Of a stretch of 64,000 bases of DNA, positions 8,049-17,900 are shown piece after piece. The notes beneath the pieces were generated by a model that made no database searches, had not been told where the DNA came from, and saw only the letters and a program-made list of their open reading frames with translations. Source of the stretch: Halapricum desulfuricans (GTDB taxonomy: Archaea; Halobacteriota; Halobacteria; Halobacteriales; Haloarculaceae); NCBI RefSeq assembly GCF_017094525.1, contig NZ_CP064788.1, forward strand, positions 1,101,030-1,165,029, written 5' to 3'. How positions within the stretch are numbered: the first letter of the stretch is position 1; every line of letters begins with the position of its first letter. The position numbers and the translations under genes are program-made.

Positions 8049-9083
8049 TCACTCCATCGCCTCTGTGAGCACCCGGACCTGCTGATCGTCGAACGCGGTG
8101 TAGTAGAGTCGGATCTCGTAAATTTCACCGTCGAGATAGTCGTCGTTGCTTGGCTCGATGTCTTTCCCGATATTCAGATCACCCATACTGATGTCACCCT
8201 CGTACTCGCCACTGCTCGCCTGCTCGCCGTCGACGTAGAGGGTGTGGCCGCTGCCGTTGAACGTACCGACGAGCGTCTGACGAGTGTTAGCCTGCTCGCC
8301 ATCGCCGAAAATCTGTTCGTCCTGGGTGCCACCGGCTTGATCGACGCTGAAGACGGGGACGTACTGATCGTCACCATCACACAGATCGCTGTCTGCGCTC
8401 TCGACTTCGTCGTTGTCACACGGTTTCAGTTCCAAAAGCCAGTTGTCGTCGTCGCTCTTGTGTTCGACGAGTTCCTGCTTCTCGCTCTCGTCGTCCGTTC
8501 GGTAGGTGACTGCGATGGTGAACTCCGAGACGGTTTCGACTGGCGTGTTGAACTGATCGACCTCGATGTAGTCGCCATCTCCGTCGAACGCGAGTGAACT
8601 CTCCTGCCAGTCGAGGTCCCCACTGAGATTGCCGTCGTTGTCGTTGTTCGAGCGATCGAGCAGTGTGTCGCCGCTCCCGGCCTCAAAGGTGTAGTAGGCG
8701 ATGAAGTCACCGACCTCGTCACGATCCTCGATCTCCCTGGCGACGAGCACCGACTTTTCGCGGTCCTGAGACACGACCGTGATTCGATCGCCGGGTGCCG
8801 TCGGGACGAGCACCGACTCGCCAGCGTCGCCCGCCTCGATAGTCGTGACGGGCCGACCGTTCAACTGGACGGTGACGTCGGTTCCGATCGCTGTCGCTGT
8901 CATCTCCAGTCCGACCGGCGTCTGTTCGTATTCGAAGGAAGCCTCAGCGCTGGGCGCGCCGGTCCCCTCGAGAAACGAAAACGACAGTGTCACGAGAACG
9001 ATCCCGATTACGATCACGACGGCGACCAGCAGGACGTTGCCGACGACCGGTGTGGCCCCCCGATCAGTACTGTCAGTCCCCAT
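8049..9083 (-). CDS. Type IV pilin-like N-terminus fused to a LamG/concanavalin-like domain
   Basis: 344 residues. The first 40 match archaeal pilin-type (class III) signal peptides: a short polar stretch ending RGATPVVGN, then a hydrophobic helix LLVAVVIVIGIVLVTL, as processed by PibD and used for assembly or anchoring. Residues 40-115 form a small beta domain. From about residue 125 (YYTFEAGSGDTLLDRSNND) to the end is a LamG_3-like fold with GDYIEV, FTIAVTYRTDD, LVGTFNGSGHTLYVDGE and LDGEIYEIRLY motifs. It is probably displayed at the surface and binds glycans or other polymers. Confidence 0.82.
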   Translation of the reverse strand: MGTDSTDRGATPVVGNVLLVAVVIVIGIVLVTLSFSFLEGTGAPSAEASFEYEQTPVGLEMTATAIGTDVTVQLNGRPVTTIEAGDAGESVLVPTAPGDRITVVSQDREKSVLVAREIEDRDEVGDFIAYYTFEAGSGDTLLDRSNNDNDGNLSGDLDWQESSLAFDGDGDYIEVDQFNTPVETVSEFTIAVTYRTDDESEKQELVEHKSDDDNWLLELKPCDNDEVESADSDLCDGDDQYVPVFSVDQAGGTQDEQIFGDGEQANTRQTLVGTFNGSGHTLYVDGEQASSGEYEGDISMGDLNIGKDIEPSNDDYLDGEIYEIRLYYTAFDDQQVRVLTEAME

Positions 9084-9211
9084 TGCTTGTCAGGTTCGTC
9101 CGGTAACATCATAAAGACCAGCGTCGCGGGCATCAGTCGCCTGCCGGGCACTCGGCCGCTGGAAAGCGATCGACCACCGGTTATTTGCCCGTCCGAGTAG
9201 ATACGACAGGC

Positions 9212-10498
9212 GTGCGACTCCTGCAGGTGACCATCCCCACTGGGAAACGCCAGGCCATCGAGCGGGCGCTGGAAGACGAGGGCGTCGACTACGTGCTGAC
9301 CGACGAGGCGAGCCACCGGGAATACACCGCCGTCGCATACGTCCCGCTCCCGACGAACGCCGTCGAGCCCGTTCTGCAGCGACTCCGGGACGCTGGACTC
9401 GACGATCAGGCCTACACGGTAATCGTCGAGGCCAACACGGTCATTTCGCGTCGGTTCGAGGCGCTGCAAGAGGAGTACGCCGAAGAGGTAGACGAGGAGC
9501 GGATCGCCCGCGAGGAACTCACCTCCAAGGCCGAAGGGCTCGCACCGAGCATGAACAACTACGTTGTCCTCACGGTCGTCAGCGCGGTCATCGCCACCGC
9601 CGGGCTCCTGCTGGATTCGCCGGCCGTCATCGTCGGCTCGATGGTGATCGCGCCGCTGATCGGCCCCGCAATGGCCGCCAGCGTCGGGACAGTCGTCGAC
9701 GACGACGAGCTCTTCCGGCGAGGCGTTCTCCTGCAGTTCGTCGGACTCGGCCTCGCGGTAGCGAGCGCCGCTGTCTTTGCCTGGGTCGCCCGGACGGCGA
9801 ATCTGGTTCCGCCGGGACTGGCCATCGCTGACGTGCCGGCGATCCGCGAGCGACTGTTGCCGGACTTCCTGTCGCTCGCGGTCGCGATCGGCGCGGGGAT
9901 CGCTGGCGTTATCAGCCTCTCGGCGGGCGTCTCGACCGCGCTGGTCGGCGTGATGATCGCCGTCGCGCTCATTCCACCGGCGGCGACGGTCGGCATCGGG
10001 ATCGCCTGGGGCGACCCGTGGATCAGCCTGCCCGCCGCCGTGTTGACGCTTGTGAACGTCCTCTCGATCAACTTCGTCGCGCTGGCGGTGCTGTGGTATC
10101 GCGGCTACCGGCCCAGCGAGTGGCTGTATCAGGTGGACGCCCGGCGGACGACGATCCGCCGCGTCGCGGTGCTGGTCGCCGGAATCGCCGTCCTCTCGGT
10201 GTTCCTGGGCGGGATTACCTACGACTCCTACCAGCGCTCGACGACCGAGAATGCGATCCGGGCCGACGTCGATGACGTCCTCGACGAACGCCCGACTGCG
10301 ACGCTACTCGACGTCGATATCGAACGGTCCGAGGACACGATCTTCCGTGACACCGAACGGGTCGTCGTCACGGTCGGCTTGCCACCGGGCGAGAGCGAAC
10401 CAAGCCTCGCAACGACGATCGACGACCGTCTCGACCGGACCGTCGGCCGCGACATCGAGACGGAAGTCAGGTACGTGGGCGTCGAGATCGCCCAGTAG
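9212..10498 (+). CDS. DUF389 / TIGR00341 family membrane protein
   Basis: GTG at 9212 gives VRLLQVTIPTGKRQAI, the family's usual N-terminus; an in-frame TTG at 9185 would add nine residues. An N-terminal ACT-like cytosolic region (about 100 residues) precedes the DUF389 membrane core with five or six helices (MNNYVVLTVVSAVIATAGLL, GSMVIAPLIGPAMAAS, GVISLSAGVSTALVGVMIAV), and then a C-terminal cytosolic domain. Family role unknown. The stop is followed 12 bp later by a palindromic repeat element (10510-10592). Confidence 0.85.
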   Translation: MRLLQVTIPTGKRQAIERALEDEGVDYVLTDEASHREYTAVAYVPLPTNAVEPVLQRLRDAGLDDQAYTVIVEANTVISRRFEALQEEYAEEVDEERIAREELTSKAEGLAPSMNNYVVLTVVSAVIATAGLLLDSPAVIVGSMVIAPLIGPAMAASVGTVVDDDELFRRGVLLQFVGLGLAVASAAVFAWVARTANLVPPGLAIADVPAIRERLLPDFLSLAVAIGAGIAGVISLSAGVSTALVGVMIAVALIPPAATVGIGIAWGDPWISLPAAVLTLVNVLSINFVALAVLWYRGYRPSEWLYQVDARRTTIRRVAVLVAGIAVLSVFLGGITYDSYQRSTTENAIRADVDDVLDERPTATLLDVDIERSEDTIFRDTERVVVTVGLPPGESEPSLATTIDDRLDRTVGRDIETEVRYVGVEIAQ

Positions 10499-10509
10499 TG
10501 ATCCACCTG

Positions 10510-10592
10510 GTAGGAATCATTGTAACGGTTCACCGCTCCGACCGCCCTACGTCGGGCGGTCAATGCGGAACAGACGTACAAAAGTCCGTGTG
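10510..10592 (+). repeat. Palindromic intergenic element, family A
   Basis: Contains TTGTAACGGTTCACCG, then a perfect 8-bp stem GACCGCCC/GGGCGGTC (10540-10561, 6-nt loop), then GCGGAACAGACGTACAA. These blocks occur in the same order in the copies at 28049 and 35762. It lies 12 bp after the stop of the DUF389 gene. The outer arms pair only partly in this copy. Confidence 0.6.
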
Positions 10593-10822
10593 AAGCCGGC
10601 CAACCATGGACACTCCTGCGAGGCCACCCGCTCCTGCCGTTGTCAGTCCGGCCGTCCCCATCCGAAGAGCTGCTCGCCGCGATATCCCGGTACGTCCCAT
10701 GATGTGTTCGGGCTTTCAAGACCGGGTATGTCATAGTTACTGGACGTGATACGCACAGGAACTGTCCCGATTCGGCGAGCGAAGCCCGGGTGGACGCTAT
10801 CCGGGCGTGACGCCCGCGACGA
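10593..10822. other. Non-coding gap with GC hairpin after ftsY
   Basis: No gene that I can support. A 47-codon frame from ATG 10606 has no recognisable content. At 10802-10816 the hairpin CGGGCG-TGA-CGCCCG lies just downstream of the ftsY stop on the minus strand. It could mark a 3' mRNA end, although archaeal termination mainly depends on U-tracts, which are absent here. Confidence 0.4.
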
Positions 10823-12118
10823 TCACTCGTCGAGGAGCCGATCGACGATCGTCTCGGGATTGAACCGCTCGAGATCGTCGTAGTCCTGGCCGGTCCCCAG
10901 AAAGAGGATCGGCTTGCCGGTCACGTGAGCGATCGATATCGCCGCACCGCCCTGCGGATCGGCGTCGGCTTTCGTCAGGATCGTCCCGTCGATCTCGGCG
11001 GCGGCGTCGAACTCCCTGGCCCGGTTGACGGCGTCCTGTCCGGCGACGGCCTCGTCGACGAACAGCGTCATGTCGGGCTCGATCACGCGGTCGATCTTCT
11101 CCAGCTGGGCCATCAGGTCGTCGCTGGTGTGAAGCCGACCGGCCGTATCGCCGAGCACGACATCCACGTCGTTGGCTTCGGCGTACTCAACGGCGTCGTA
11201 GATGACCGCGGTCGGGTCCGAGCCTTGCTCGTGGGAGATGAACGTCCGATCCAGGTTCTCGGCGTGCTCGCGCAGTTGTTCGTTCGCGCCGGCGCGGTAG
11301 GTGTCGCCGTTCGCCAGCACCGACGAATACTCCTCTTGTTCGAGATAGTGGCTGAGCTTGGCGATCGAGGTCGTCTTCCCGACGCCGTTGACGCCGGTGA
11401 AGACGATCACGATCGGCTTCTCGGCCTCGGCGATCCGCCGTTCGAAGTCGAACTGGCCGACGCTGATCACGTCGTACAGCGCTTCGCGCAGCGCGTCCCG
11501 GACGATGTTCCCGGTCGATTCGAGCCGTCTGCGGGTCTCGCCCGTGAGGTTGGCCTTCACGCCCTCGAGGATCTCCTGGGCGACGTCCATCTCGACGTCA
11601 CTCTGGAGCAATGCGATCTCCAGATCGTCGAGGTGGCCCTCCAGGTCGTCCTCGTCGATGACCGTCTTGCCGGTCGCGAACAGCTTCGCCTTCTCGGCCA
11701 GGCCACGGTCCACATCCTCGCTCGTGTCGTCCGCATCCTCGCCCGATTGCGACGCTGGCGCGCCATCGTCGTCTTCATCCGCCTGTGCGGGCGTCTCCTC
11801 GTCGCCCGTCGTTTCGGACTTGGTGTCCGCTGTCGGCTCGCGGTCGGGTTCCGACGGGCGATCCACGCGCTCGCTGTCGGCTGACCCGTCGCCGGCCGCG
11901 TCCTCGCGGGTAGGCTCTCTCTCGGCGGTTTCGGCATCCGCGGCTTGCTCGACAGTCCCCGAAGCCGGACTCCCGTCGCGGTCTTCCTCGACGCCCCCCG
12001 GATTCTCGCCCGCCGCTTGCTCGGTTGCTTCGGCGTCTTCCTCGACCGCGTCCTCATCGACGTCTTCTTCGACGTCACTGCTGAAACGCCCGAGTTTCTC
12101 CTTCAGTCCGTCGAACAT
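10823..12118 (-). CDS. ftsY: Signal recognition particle receptor FtsY
   Basis: 431 residues. The first 130 or so are highly acidic, low-complexity sequence (Glu/Asp/Ala-rich) as in other haloarchaeal FtsY, followed by the N domain and the SRP-type GTPase domain: G1 GVNGVGKTTSIAKL, DTYRAGANEQLREH, G3 DTAGRLHT, G4 TKAD, and the closing GTGQDYDDLERF motif. It docks SRP-ribosome complexes at the membrane. It lies three bases after pfdA on the same strand, in the conserved L18Ae-prefoldin-FtsY operon. Confidence 0.95.
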   Translation of the reverse strand: MFDGLKEKLGRFSSDVEEDVDEDAVEEDAEATEQAAGENPGGVEEDRDGSPASGTVEQAADAETAEREPTREDAAGDGSADSERVDRPSEPDREPTADTKSETTGDEETPAQADEDDDGAPASQSGEDADDTSEDVDRGLAEKAKLFATGKTVIDEDDLEGHLDDLEIALLQSDVEMDVAQEILEGVKANLTGETRRRLESTGNIVRDALREALYDVISVGQFDFERRIAEAEKPIVIVFTGVNGVGKTTSIAKLSHYLEQEEYSSVLANGDTYRAGANEQLREHAENLDRTFISHEQGSDPTAVIYDAVEYAEANDVDVVLGDTAGRLHTSDDLMAQLEKIDRVIEPDMTLFVDEAVAGQDAVNRAREFDAAAEIDGTILTKADADPQGGAAISIAHVTGKPILFLGTGQDYDDLERFNPETIVDRLLDE

Positions 12119-12121
12119 CGC

Positions 12122-12574
12122 CTACTCGTCTTGCTGTTGCTGCATCTGCTGCATCTGCTGCATCTGCTGTTGCTGGAGTTGCTGGGCGCGCTGTTCGAGC
12201 TGTTCGCTCTCGGATTCGACCTCCGAGATCTCCTCGCGCACGTCTTCGATCCGGTCGTCGATGGCGTCCTTTTTCGTCTCCAGGGTGTCGATGGCGTCGT
12301 CCTGCTCCTGCTCGGCGGCGTAGTCCGCGCCGAGCCCGACGATGACCTCGTCGATGTCCTGAATCTCCGCGCGGACGTACGCGCCGCCGCCGAGCGGGAC
12401 CTGCACCGTCGAGCCGGTCTCGAGGGTCTCGATCGCCTCGATCGCCTCGTCGGTCTCGGCCTTTTCGGTCTGGAGGTCCTCGATGTCGCCTTCCAGTTCC
12501 TCCTTTTCTTCTTCGAGCGCTTCGATCGCCTGGGTGATCTCCTGCATCTGGCCGCCGCCACCACCGAGGCTCAT
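12122..12574 (-). CDS. pfdA: Prefoldin alpha subunit
   Basis: 150 residues with two long coiled-coil arms (residues 8-48 and 92-140) around a central beta hairpin region (GSTVQVPLGGGAYVRAEI). This is the archaeal prefoldin alpha architecture, which forms a hexameric holdase with the beta subunit. The C-terminal tail is Gln/Met-rich and encoded by a short tandem repeat. It starts four bases inside the L18Ae gene. Confidence 0.93.
   Translation of the reverse strand: MSLGGGGGQMQEITQAIEALEEEKEELEGDIEDLQTEKAETDEAIEAIETLETGSTVQVPLGGGAYVRAEIQDIDEVIVGLGADYAAEQEQDDAIDTLETKKDAIDDRIEDVREEISEVESESEQLEQRAQQLQQQQMQQMQQMQQQQDE
12141..12167. repeat. Short tandem repeat (9 bp x 3) in pfdA tail
   Basis: TGCATCTGC is repeated three times in a row, encoding the QQM repeats at the prefoldin alpha C-terminus. 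As unit length is a multiple of three, slippage would change tail length without shifting frame. Confidence 0.8.
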
Positions 12575-12744
12575 GCCTGCACCTCCGAGATATCGATCTG
12601 GGTGCGTTTCAGCGCGTGCTTGGACCCGAACTCGGCGTAGGTTCGCTCGACTGCGACGTCCTCGTTCGGTGCCTCGATCTCCGTCTCGAAGTTCTGCTGA
12701 CCGTCCCGCGCCTGGAACGATCCCTGAACAGTGAACGTGCTCAT
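12571..12744 (-). CDS. rpl18a: Large ribosomal subunit protein L18Ae (LX)
   Basis: 57 residues from ATG 12744 (MSTFTVQGSFQARDGQQNF). The size, the EIEAPNEDVAVERTYAEFGS middle and the KRTQIDISEV end match archaeal L18Ae/LX. A longer frame from 12783 is only an upstream extension. The stop overlaps the pfdA start by four bases, indicating translational coupling. Confidence 0.92.
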   Translation of the reverse strand: MSTFTVQGSFQARDGQQNFETEIEAPNEDVAVERTYAEFGSKHALKRTQIDISEVQA

Positions 12745-12796
12745 GCTCGGGTGGTGGAGAGTCAGCGGGAAGAATCTTCCCATCCGTGTCGTGGGA

Positions 12797-13240
12797 CTAC
12801 GCCGAACCGCGGTTGATCACCGCCGGGTCGACCCAGATGAGAAATCCGTCGTCGCGGTTGACCAACCCCCGGACGGTCCGGGAGTCGTCCTGCTGTTCGA
12901 CGTCGGATCGACGAAACGTGCTGACGCGGTGGACGGTATCGACGAGCCAGCCGAACTGCTCGTCGGTCCCGTCGTCGAAGATGACGATCCGGCGCTCGTT
13001 GTCGTCCCGCTCAAGGTCGAAAACGATTTTCGGGTCGACGATCGTCGTCGTCTCGTCACGGAGGTTCATCACACCGACGACGTGGGGATCGCTGTCCGGC
13101 ACCGCCGTCAGTGGCTCCTCGTCGACGATCTCGGCGATCGTCTCGATCTCGACACAGTAGCGCTGGCCGTTCAGTCCGAACTCCAGCACCTGCAGTTCTT
13201 CGACCGTCGGGTCGTCCGACTCACGTGCTTGCAGCGACAC
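12797..13240 (-). CDS. cheW: Chemotaxis coupling protein CheW
   Basis: 147 residues starting with GTG at 13240, two bases after the transducer stop. CheW motifs: LEFGLNGQRYCVEIETIAEI, VVGVMNLRDETTTIVDP, and the VRGLVNRDDGFLIWVDP end. CheW couples receptors to the CheA kinase. Pairing with the upstream transducer suggests that the two are used together; the rest of the che/archaellum genes are not in this window. Confidence 0.93.
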   Translation of the reverse strand: MSLQARESDDPTVEELQVLEFGLNGQRYCVEIETIAEIVDEEPLTAVPDSDPHVVGVMNLRDETTTIVDPKIVFDLERDDNERRIVIFDDGTDEQFGWLVDTVHRVSTFRRSDVEQQDDSRTVRGLVNRDDGFLIWVDPAVINRGSA

Positions 13241-13242
13241 GC

Positions 13243-14805
13243 TCAGTCACCCTGTTCGAGTCGATCGACCGCTGACTCGAGGCTCTGTACCATCTGTGCC
13301 TGTTCTTCGTTCGCGGCGTAGATGTTCTCGATTTCGTCGGACACTTCCCTGGCTTGTTCGGCCACCTGATCGACCAATGAGGCGACTTCCTCGGCGCTTG
13401 CGGCCTGGTCGTCGGTCGCTTCGGCGACTTCGCCGATCCCGCGGGACGCCTCCTGGGTGGCGTCGAGGATCTCATCAAGCGCCTCCATCGTCGCCTGTAC
13501 CTGCTCGATCCCGGATTCAACCTGTCGGTTGGCCTGTGTCAGACTCTCGGCAGTCTCGTCGGTGTCTTCCTTGATTCCCGCGATCATCGACTCGATCTTC
13601 TCGGCGTTCGACTGGGCGTCCTCGGCGAGGCTCTTGACCTCGTTGGCAACGACGGCGAAGCCCTCGCCCTCCTCGCCGGCGCGAGCCGCCTCGATGTTGG
13701 CGTTCAGCGCCAGCAGGTTCGTCTGGTCGGCGATGTCGTTGATCACCTCGACGATTTCGTCGATTTCGTCGACCCGCTGCTGGAGGTCGTCCAAGTCTTC
13801 GGTCACCTCTCTGGTCGCCGTGTCGATACCTTCCATCTCCTCGATCGCCCCCTCGGCACGCTCGTAGCCGTCTTCGGCACGTGTTTCGGCCTGCTCGCTG
13901 GTCGCCGCGACTTCCTCGGCGCTTGAGGCGACCTCCTCGACGGAGGCGCTGACGTTGCCGACTTCGCCGGTGACCTCGTCCATCGACTCGGCCATCCGCT
14001 CGGCTGTCGAACTGATCTCGTCGGAACTCTGGGCGACGTCGTCGGCGTTCCGGCGCAACTCCTGCATCGAGTCTGCGACTTCTTCGGCCGCGGCCTTGAC
14101 GTTCGAGATGTCCTTGAAGCTCTCGGTGATCCCGACGACTTCGCCCCGCTCGTTGGTGATTTGTTCGGAGACCAGCAGCGTCTGTTTCGTCTCGCCGTTG
14201 GGCAGTTCCTTCTCAATCTCCACCTCGACGCGCTGTTTGCCCTGGTCCATCAATTGCCGGAGCGTGCAGTCTTTGGTCCCGCAGAATCTCCCCGACATCT
14301 GGTTCATGCACTTGAGCTCGTCGTGCTGCTGGTCGGCGTCGACGCCGGTCCATTCGGTCATCACGCGGTTCTGCTTGACGACGTTCAGGTTCTCGTCGAT
14401 GACGCGCTGTGCCGACCCCGAGGTGTCGTACAACTGGTCGGGGTCGTCCTCCAGCACGATCTCGATCTCCGGGCGGTCCGGTTCGGCCGGTCGCTCGGGC
14501 TCGTCTGTGTAGGCCAGTTGCTCGTCGTTGCTGACTGTCCCCCCGTCGGATTCGACGGGACGCGTGTCGGATTCAGTCGGCGTCCCGACTGTCAGTTCCG
14601 GCTCCGCCGTCGGTTCGGCAGACGTACCGGAATCCCCGTCCGACGCTTCGGCGTCGAGCGAGTCGGTCTCGTCGATCGAGTCCCCGTCAGTCGTCCGATT
14701 CGGGCCCGCCGACGTCTCGCTATCCGTCTCAGGCCGTTCTGATTGGTCGTCTCCGTCACGTTGCTTCGCACCGAGCCACGCAGAGAGTCGGTCTGTGAGC
14801 GTCAT
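13243..14805 (-). CDS. Soluble methyl-accepting chemotaxis transducer with Cys-rich PAS domain
   Basis: 520 residues without any transmembrane segment, so a cytoplasmic Htr. Residues 1-110 are acidic low-complexity linker. Residues about 130-235 form a PAS domain (RVIDENLNVVKQNRVMTEWT, LLVSEQITNERGEVVGITES) containing three cysteines, KCMNQM then FCGTKDC. The rest is a coiled-coil signalling domain with the MCP hairpin tip (DQTNLLALNANIEAARAGE). Cysteines spaced C-x7-C-x4-C suggest redox or metal sensing; this is inferred. Co-transcribed with cheW. Confidence 0.9.
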   Translation of the reverse strand: MTLTDRLSAWLGAKQRDGDDQSERPETDSETSAGPNRTTDGDSIDETDSLDAEASDGDSGTSAEPTAEPELTVGTPTESDTRPVESDGGTVSNDEQLAYTDEPERPAEPDRPEIEIVLEDDPDQLYDTSGSAQRVIDENLNVVKQNRVMTEWTGVDADQQHDELKCMNQMSGRFCGTKDCTLRQLMDQGKQRVEVEIEKELPNGETKQTLLVSEQITNERGEVVGITESFKDISNVKAAAEEVADSMQELRRNADDVAQSSDEISSTAERMAESMDEVTGEVGNVSASVEEVASSAEEVAATSEQAETRAEDGYERAEGAIEEMEGIDTATREVTEDLDDLQQRVDEIDEIVEVINDIADQTNLLALNANIEAARAGEEGEGFAVVANEVKSLAEDAQSNAEKIESMIAGIKEDTDETAESLTQANRQVESGIEQVQATMEALDEILDATQEASRGIGEVAEATDDQAASAEEVASLVDQVAEQAREVSDEIENIYAANEEQAQMVQSLESAVDRLEQGD

Positions 14806-14903
14806 CGCTGTCTCCGGTTAGTTCTTCGATATCCGGCAAGGTGTAGCCATGTCCTCCAGTCATTGGCCGGCGCCGACACTGCAGCCTATTTCTTTAGGCG
14901 CAG

Positions 14904-17900
14904 TCACTCTCGCGGCCCGAACAGCGCCTCGAAGACGCGCTGTTCGACGGCGCGGACGTGCTCGTGAAACGTCGCGGGGGCGATCCCGAGCGCCTCCGCG
15001 ACGGCCTCGCCGCTGCTCTCGCGCGGCCACGCGAAGAACCCGCGCTGGTGAGCGACAGAGACGACCTCGCGCTGGCGATCGGTCAGGCTCTCGAAGACGC
15101 CGGGGAGCGACGACACGACCGGTTCTTCGACCGCGCGCTGTGCCCGGACCGTCGATTCGGGGTAGTGTTGCCGGAGGTGCTCGACGAACGCACGGACCTG
15201 ATCCGGGCGGGGCAACCGGACGCGAAGGGCGTTCGCCTGCCCGTCGACGACGAACTGGTCCAGCCGCGCGTCGTAGGTCGCCAGCACGTCAAGCAACTGG
15301 CTGGACCGGAAGCCGAACTCGACGCGCTCCGCGGTGTTCGCCCCGAACTCGTTTGCCCGGTCAACAACGGGGAGCGTCCCGAGCACCGTCGCCACCCGGT
15401 CCGGTTCGTCCGTTCTCGCGTACGCGAGATAGCCTCCGTCGGTTCGGGGGACGACGTGGGTGACGCAGAGGTCGGTTTCCAGCGTCGCGGCGAGTTCGAG
15501 GAGCCACTCGCCATCGGTCGGCATCGAGCACTCGAGTACGACGTGGCTGTCTGCACGCAGGGCCTGTCGCTGTTCGACGGCGGCGATCGCGTACGCGATC
15601 GTCGTCCCGAGCTCGGCGAGCACGCTCCGCTCGCTGTCGGAGAACGCCCCTGGCCTGTCGGCGTAGATCTCGAGGACGCCGTACGCTCTCGACTCGTAGC
15701 TGATGGGGATGCTGATCGCCGACTGATGGCCCTGTTCGATGGCAGTGCGACGCCAGGGTTCCGGTCCATCGGCGGCGAGCAGCCGCGATCGCTCGACGAT
15801 CCGCTGCTGGTCGAACGCCGCGTGCGCGATCGAGCCCTGTCCGTCGAAGTCGCTGGCCGCGGCGAGCGACTTCGCCTCCGGCCCGGAGCTGGCTCGGACG
15901 GTGAACGAGCGTCCGGGGTGGTCCGGCGCGCCGATCCAGGCCAGCTCCCAGTGTTCGATCGCCGTGAGGTTCTCACAGACGGCCGTCTCGATCGCTGACC
16001 GCGAGTCGGCCTCGACGAGCGTCCGCTGGGTGTCGCGCACGATCGCGTTGATCCGCCTGAGCCGTTCGAGCTGGTCGTTGCGTCGCTCCAGACGCTCGGT
16101 GTAGGACTGCAGTTGCTCGTTCTGTCGAACCGTCTCGAGGGCGGCGGCGACGCTCCGGGCCAGCGTCTGGAGAAACGCGTGTCCGAACACTGTTTCGGGC
16201 GACTCGGCGGCCTGATCCGCGACGAGGACGCCGAAGTCCTGAATCGGAACGACGAACCCACTGTCTGCCGTTTCGCGCTCGATCTGAAGCGGTTCGAGTG
16301 TCGGATCGTTGCGGACGAAGGTCGTCCAGACCGGATCGTCACCGGGCTGGATCTGTTCCGGTCGCTGGGCTCCCGCCGTAGAGGGCGCAGTGTCGTCGGC
16401 CAGCACGAGCGTCCCGCTGTCTTCGTCCCAGCGATAGAACGCCACGGGGAACGAATCGGCGACGGCCTCGACCGATTGGATCGTCAGCGACGGGATCTCG
16501 TCGGTCGTCTCGGCCGCAAACAGTGACTGGGTAGCCTTGTGGAGCGCCTGCAACTGCTCGCGTCGACGACGGCGCTCGAACAGCGCGGCGACCTGCTGGA
16601 CGAGCAGTCGGATGAATGTCCGCTGGATCTCGGGGAACGGCCGATCGCGCGGCTCGGGATCGACGAAACACAGCGTCCCGCGGAGTTCGTCGCCGAGGAA
16701 AAACGGCGCTCCGACGTACGAATCGAGTTCGAACCGACGGTACGCCGGATCCTCGGCGAACCCCTGGGCCGGCGCGTCGTAGATGCTGATGACCGCTTCG
16801 CGATCGGTGACCTTCCGGCAGAAGGTCTCCGCCAGCGGGAGGCACGCTCCCTCGTGAAGTCCCGGCGCGTCGCCGACGAGATGCGAGATCTCGACCGTCT
16901 CGTCGTCGACCGACGTGAGATAGCCCGCGGCGAGCCCCGCACGTTCGACGCCGACCTCGAGCATCGCCTCGATCCGCTCGTCGAACGAGAGGCGCGTATC
17001 CGCGACCAGTTCGTGCAACCGACGCAGCGCGCGTTCGTTACGTTCCAGTTGCCGGCGCTGGCGGTACGCGGAGGTGACATCGAGCAGTGCGCCACGTACG
17101 GTATCGACAGTCCCACTCTCGAAGACGGGTTCGCCGACCACCCGTACCCGTCGCACGCCGTCGTCTCTGACGATCCGCACCCGATAGTCGAAGCCGATCC
17201 CGAACTCCAGGGCCCGATCGACTGCAGTCTCGATCCTGTCGCGGTCCTCGGGGTGATACACGGCCAGCCCGTCGTCGAACGAGACAGGTCCCTCCAGGGG
17301 GAGATCACTGAGCCGTCGCGTCTGGGCCGTGAGATGGATCGTCCCGGAGCCGTCGTACTCCCACGCGCCGACGTCCGCGAGGCGCTGGGCGCGTTCGAGC
17401 AGGTCGCGGTTCTGCGTGAGCTCGCGTTTCCGGTCGAGTCGGTCGAGAGCGGCCCGGGCGCTCCGGGCGAGGATGCGCGCGAGATCGCGTTCCGCGTCCC
17501 CGAACGCGTGGTCGTCGCGCCTCGCGATCGAGACGATCCCGTGTGAGCCGAGCGCCGCGACCAGTGCCGTCTGAACCGGGACGGCGGCGGCGAGGTCCTC
17601 GGGTTCGAGGTTCGCGAGCACGTGCGGCCCGGCGTCTTCGAACGCCTCCCAGACGCGGTCGCCGCGCTCGTGGACGAACGGCGGCTCGCCGGCAGTCGAA
17701 AGCAGGTCCCGCAGCGGCCGGGTCGCCGTCTCCAGTCGGAGCGCGTCGCGGTCGTCGGTCACGTACCAGATCGACACCAGATCCGTCTCGAAGGCGTCGC
17801 GGGCCGCCTCGACGGCGATCGTCGCGATCTCTCCCGCCGTCGCGGCGCCGAGAAACTGCCGTGTTGCCTCGTTCACCCGTTCGAGCGCCTGCCAGCGCGT

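Noticed and set aside
10606-10749. A 47-codon ATG frame in the ftsY-DUF389 gap (starts MDTPARPPAPAVV)
   Set aside because: Short, with no hydrophobic or motif pattern, no homologous family known to me, and only a weak upstream box. Kept as non-coding.
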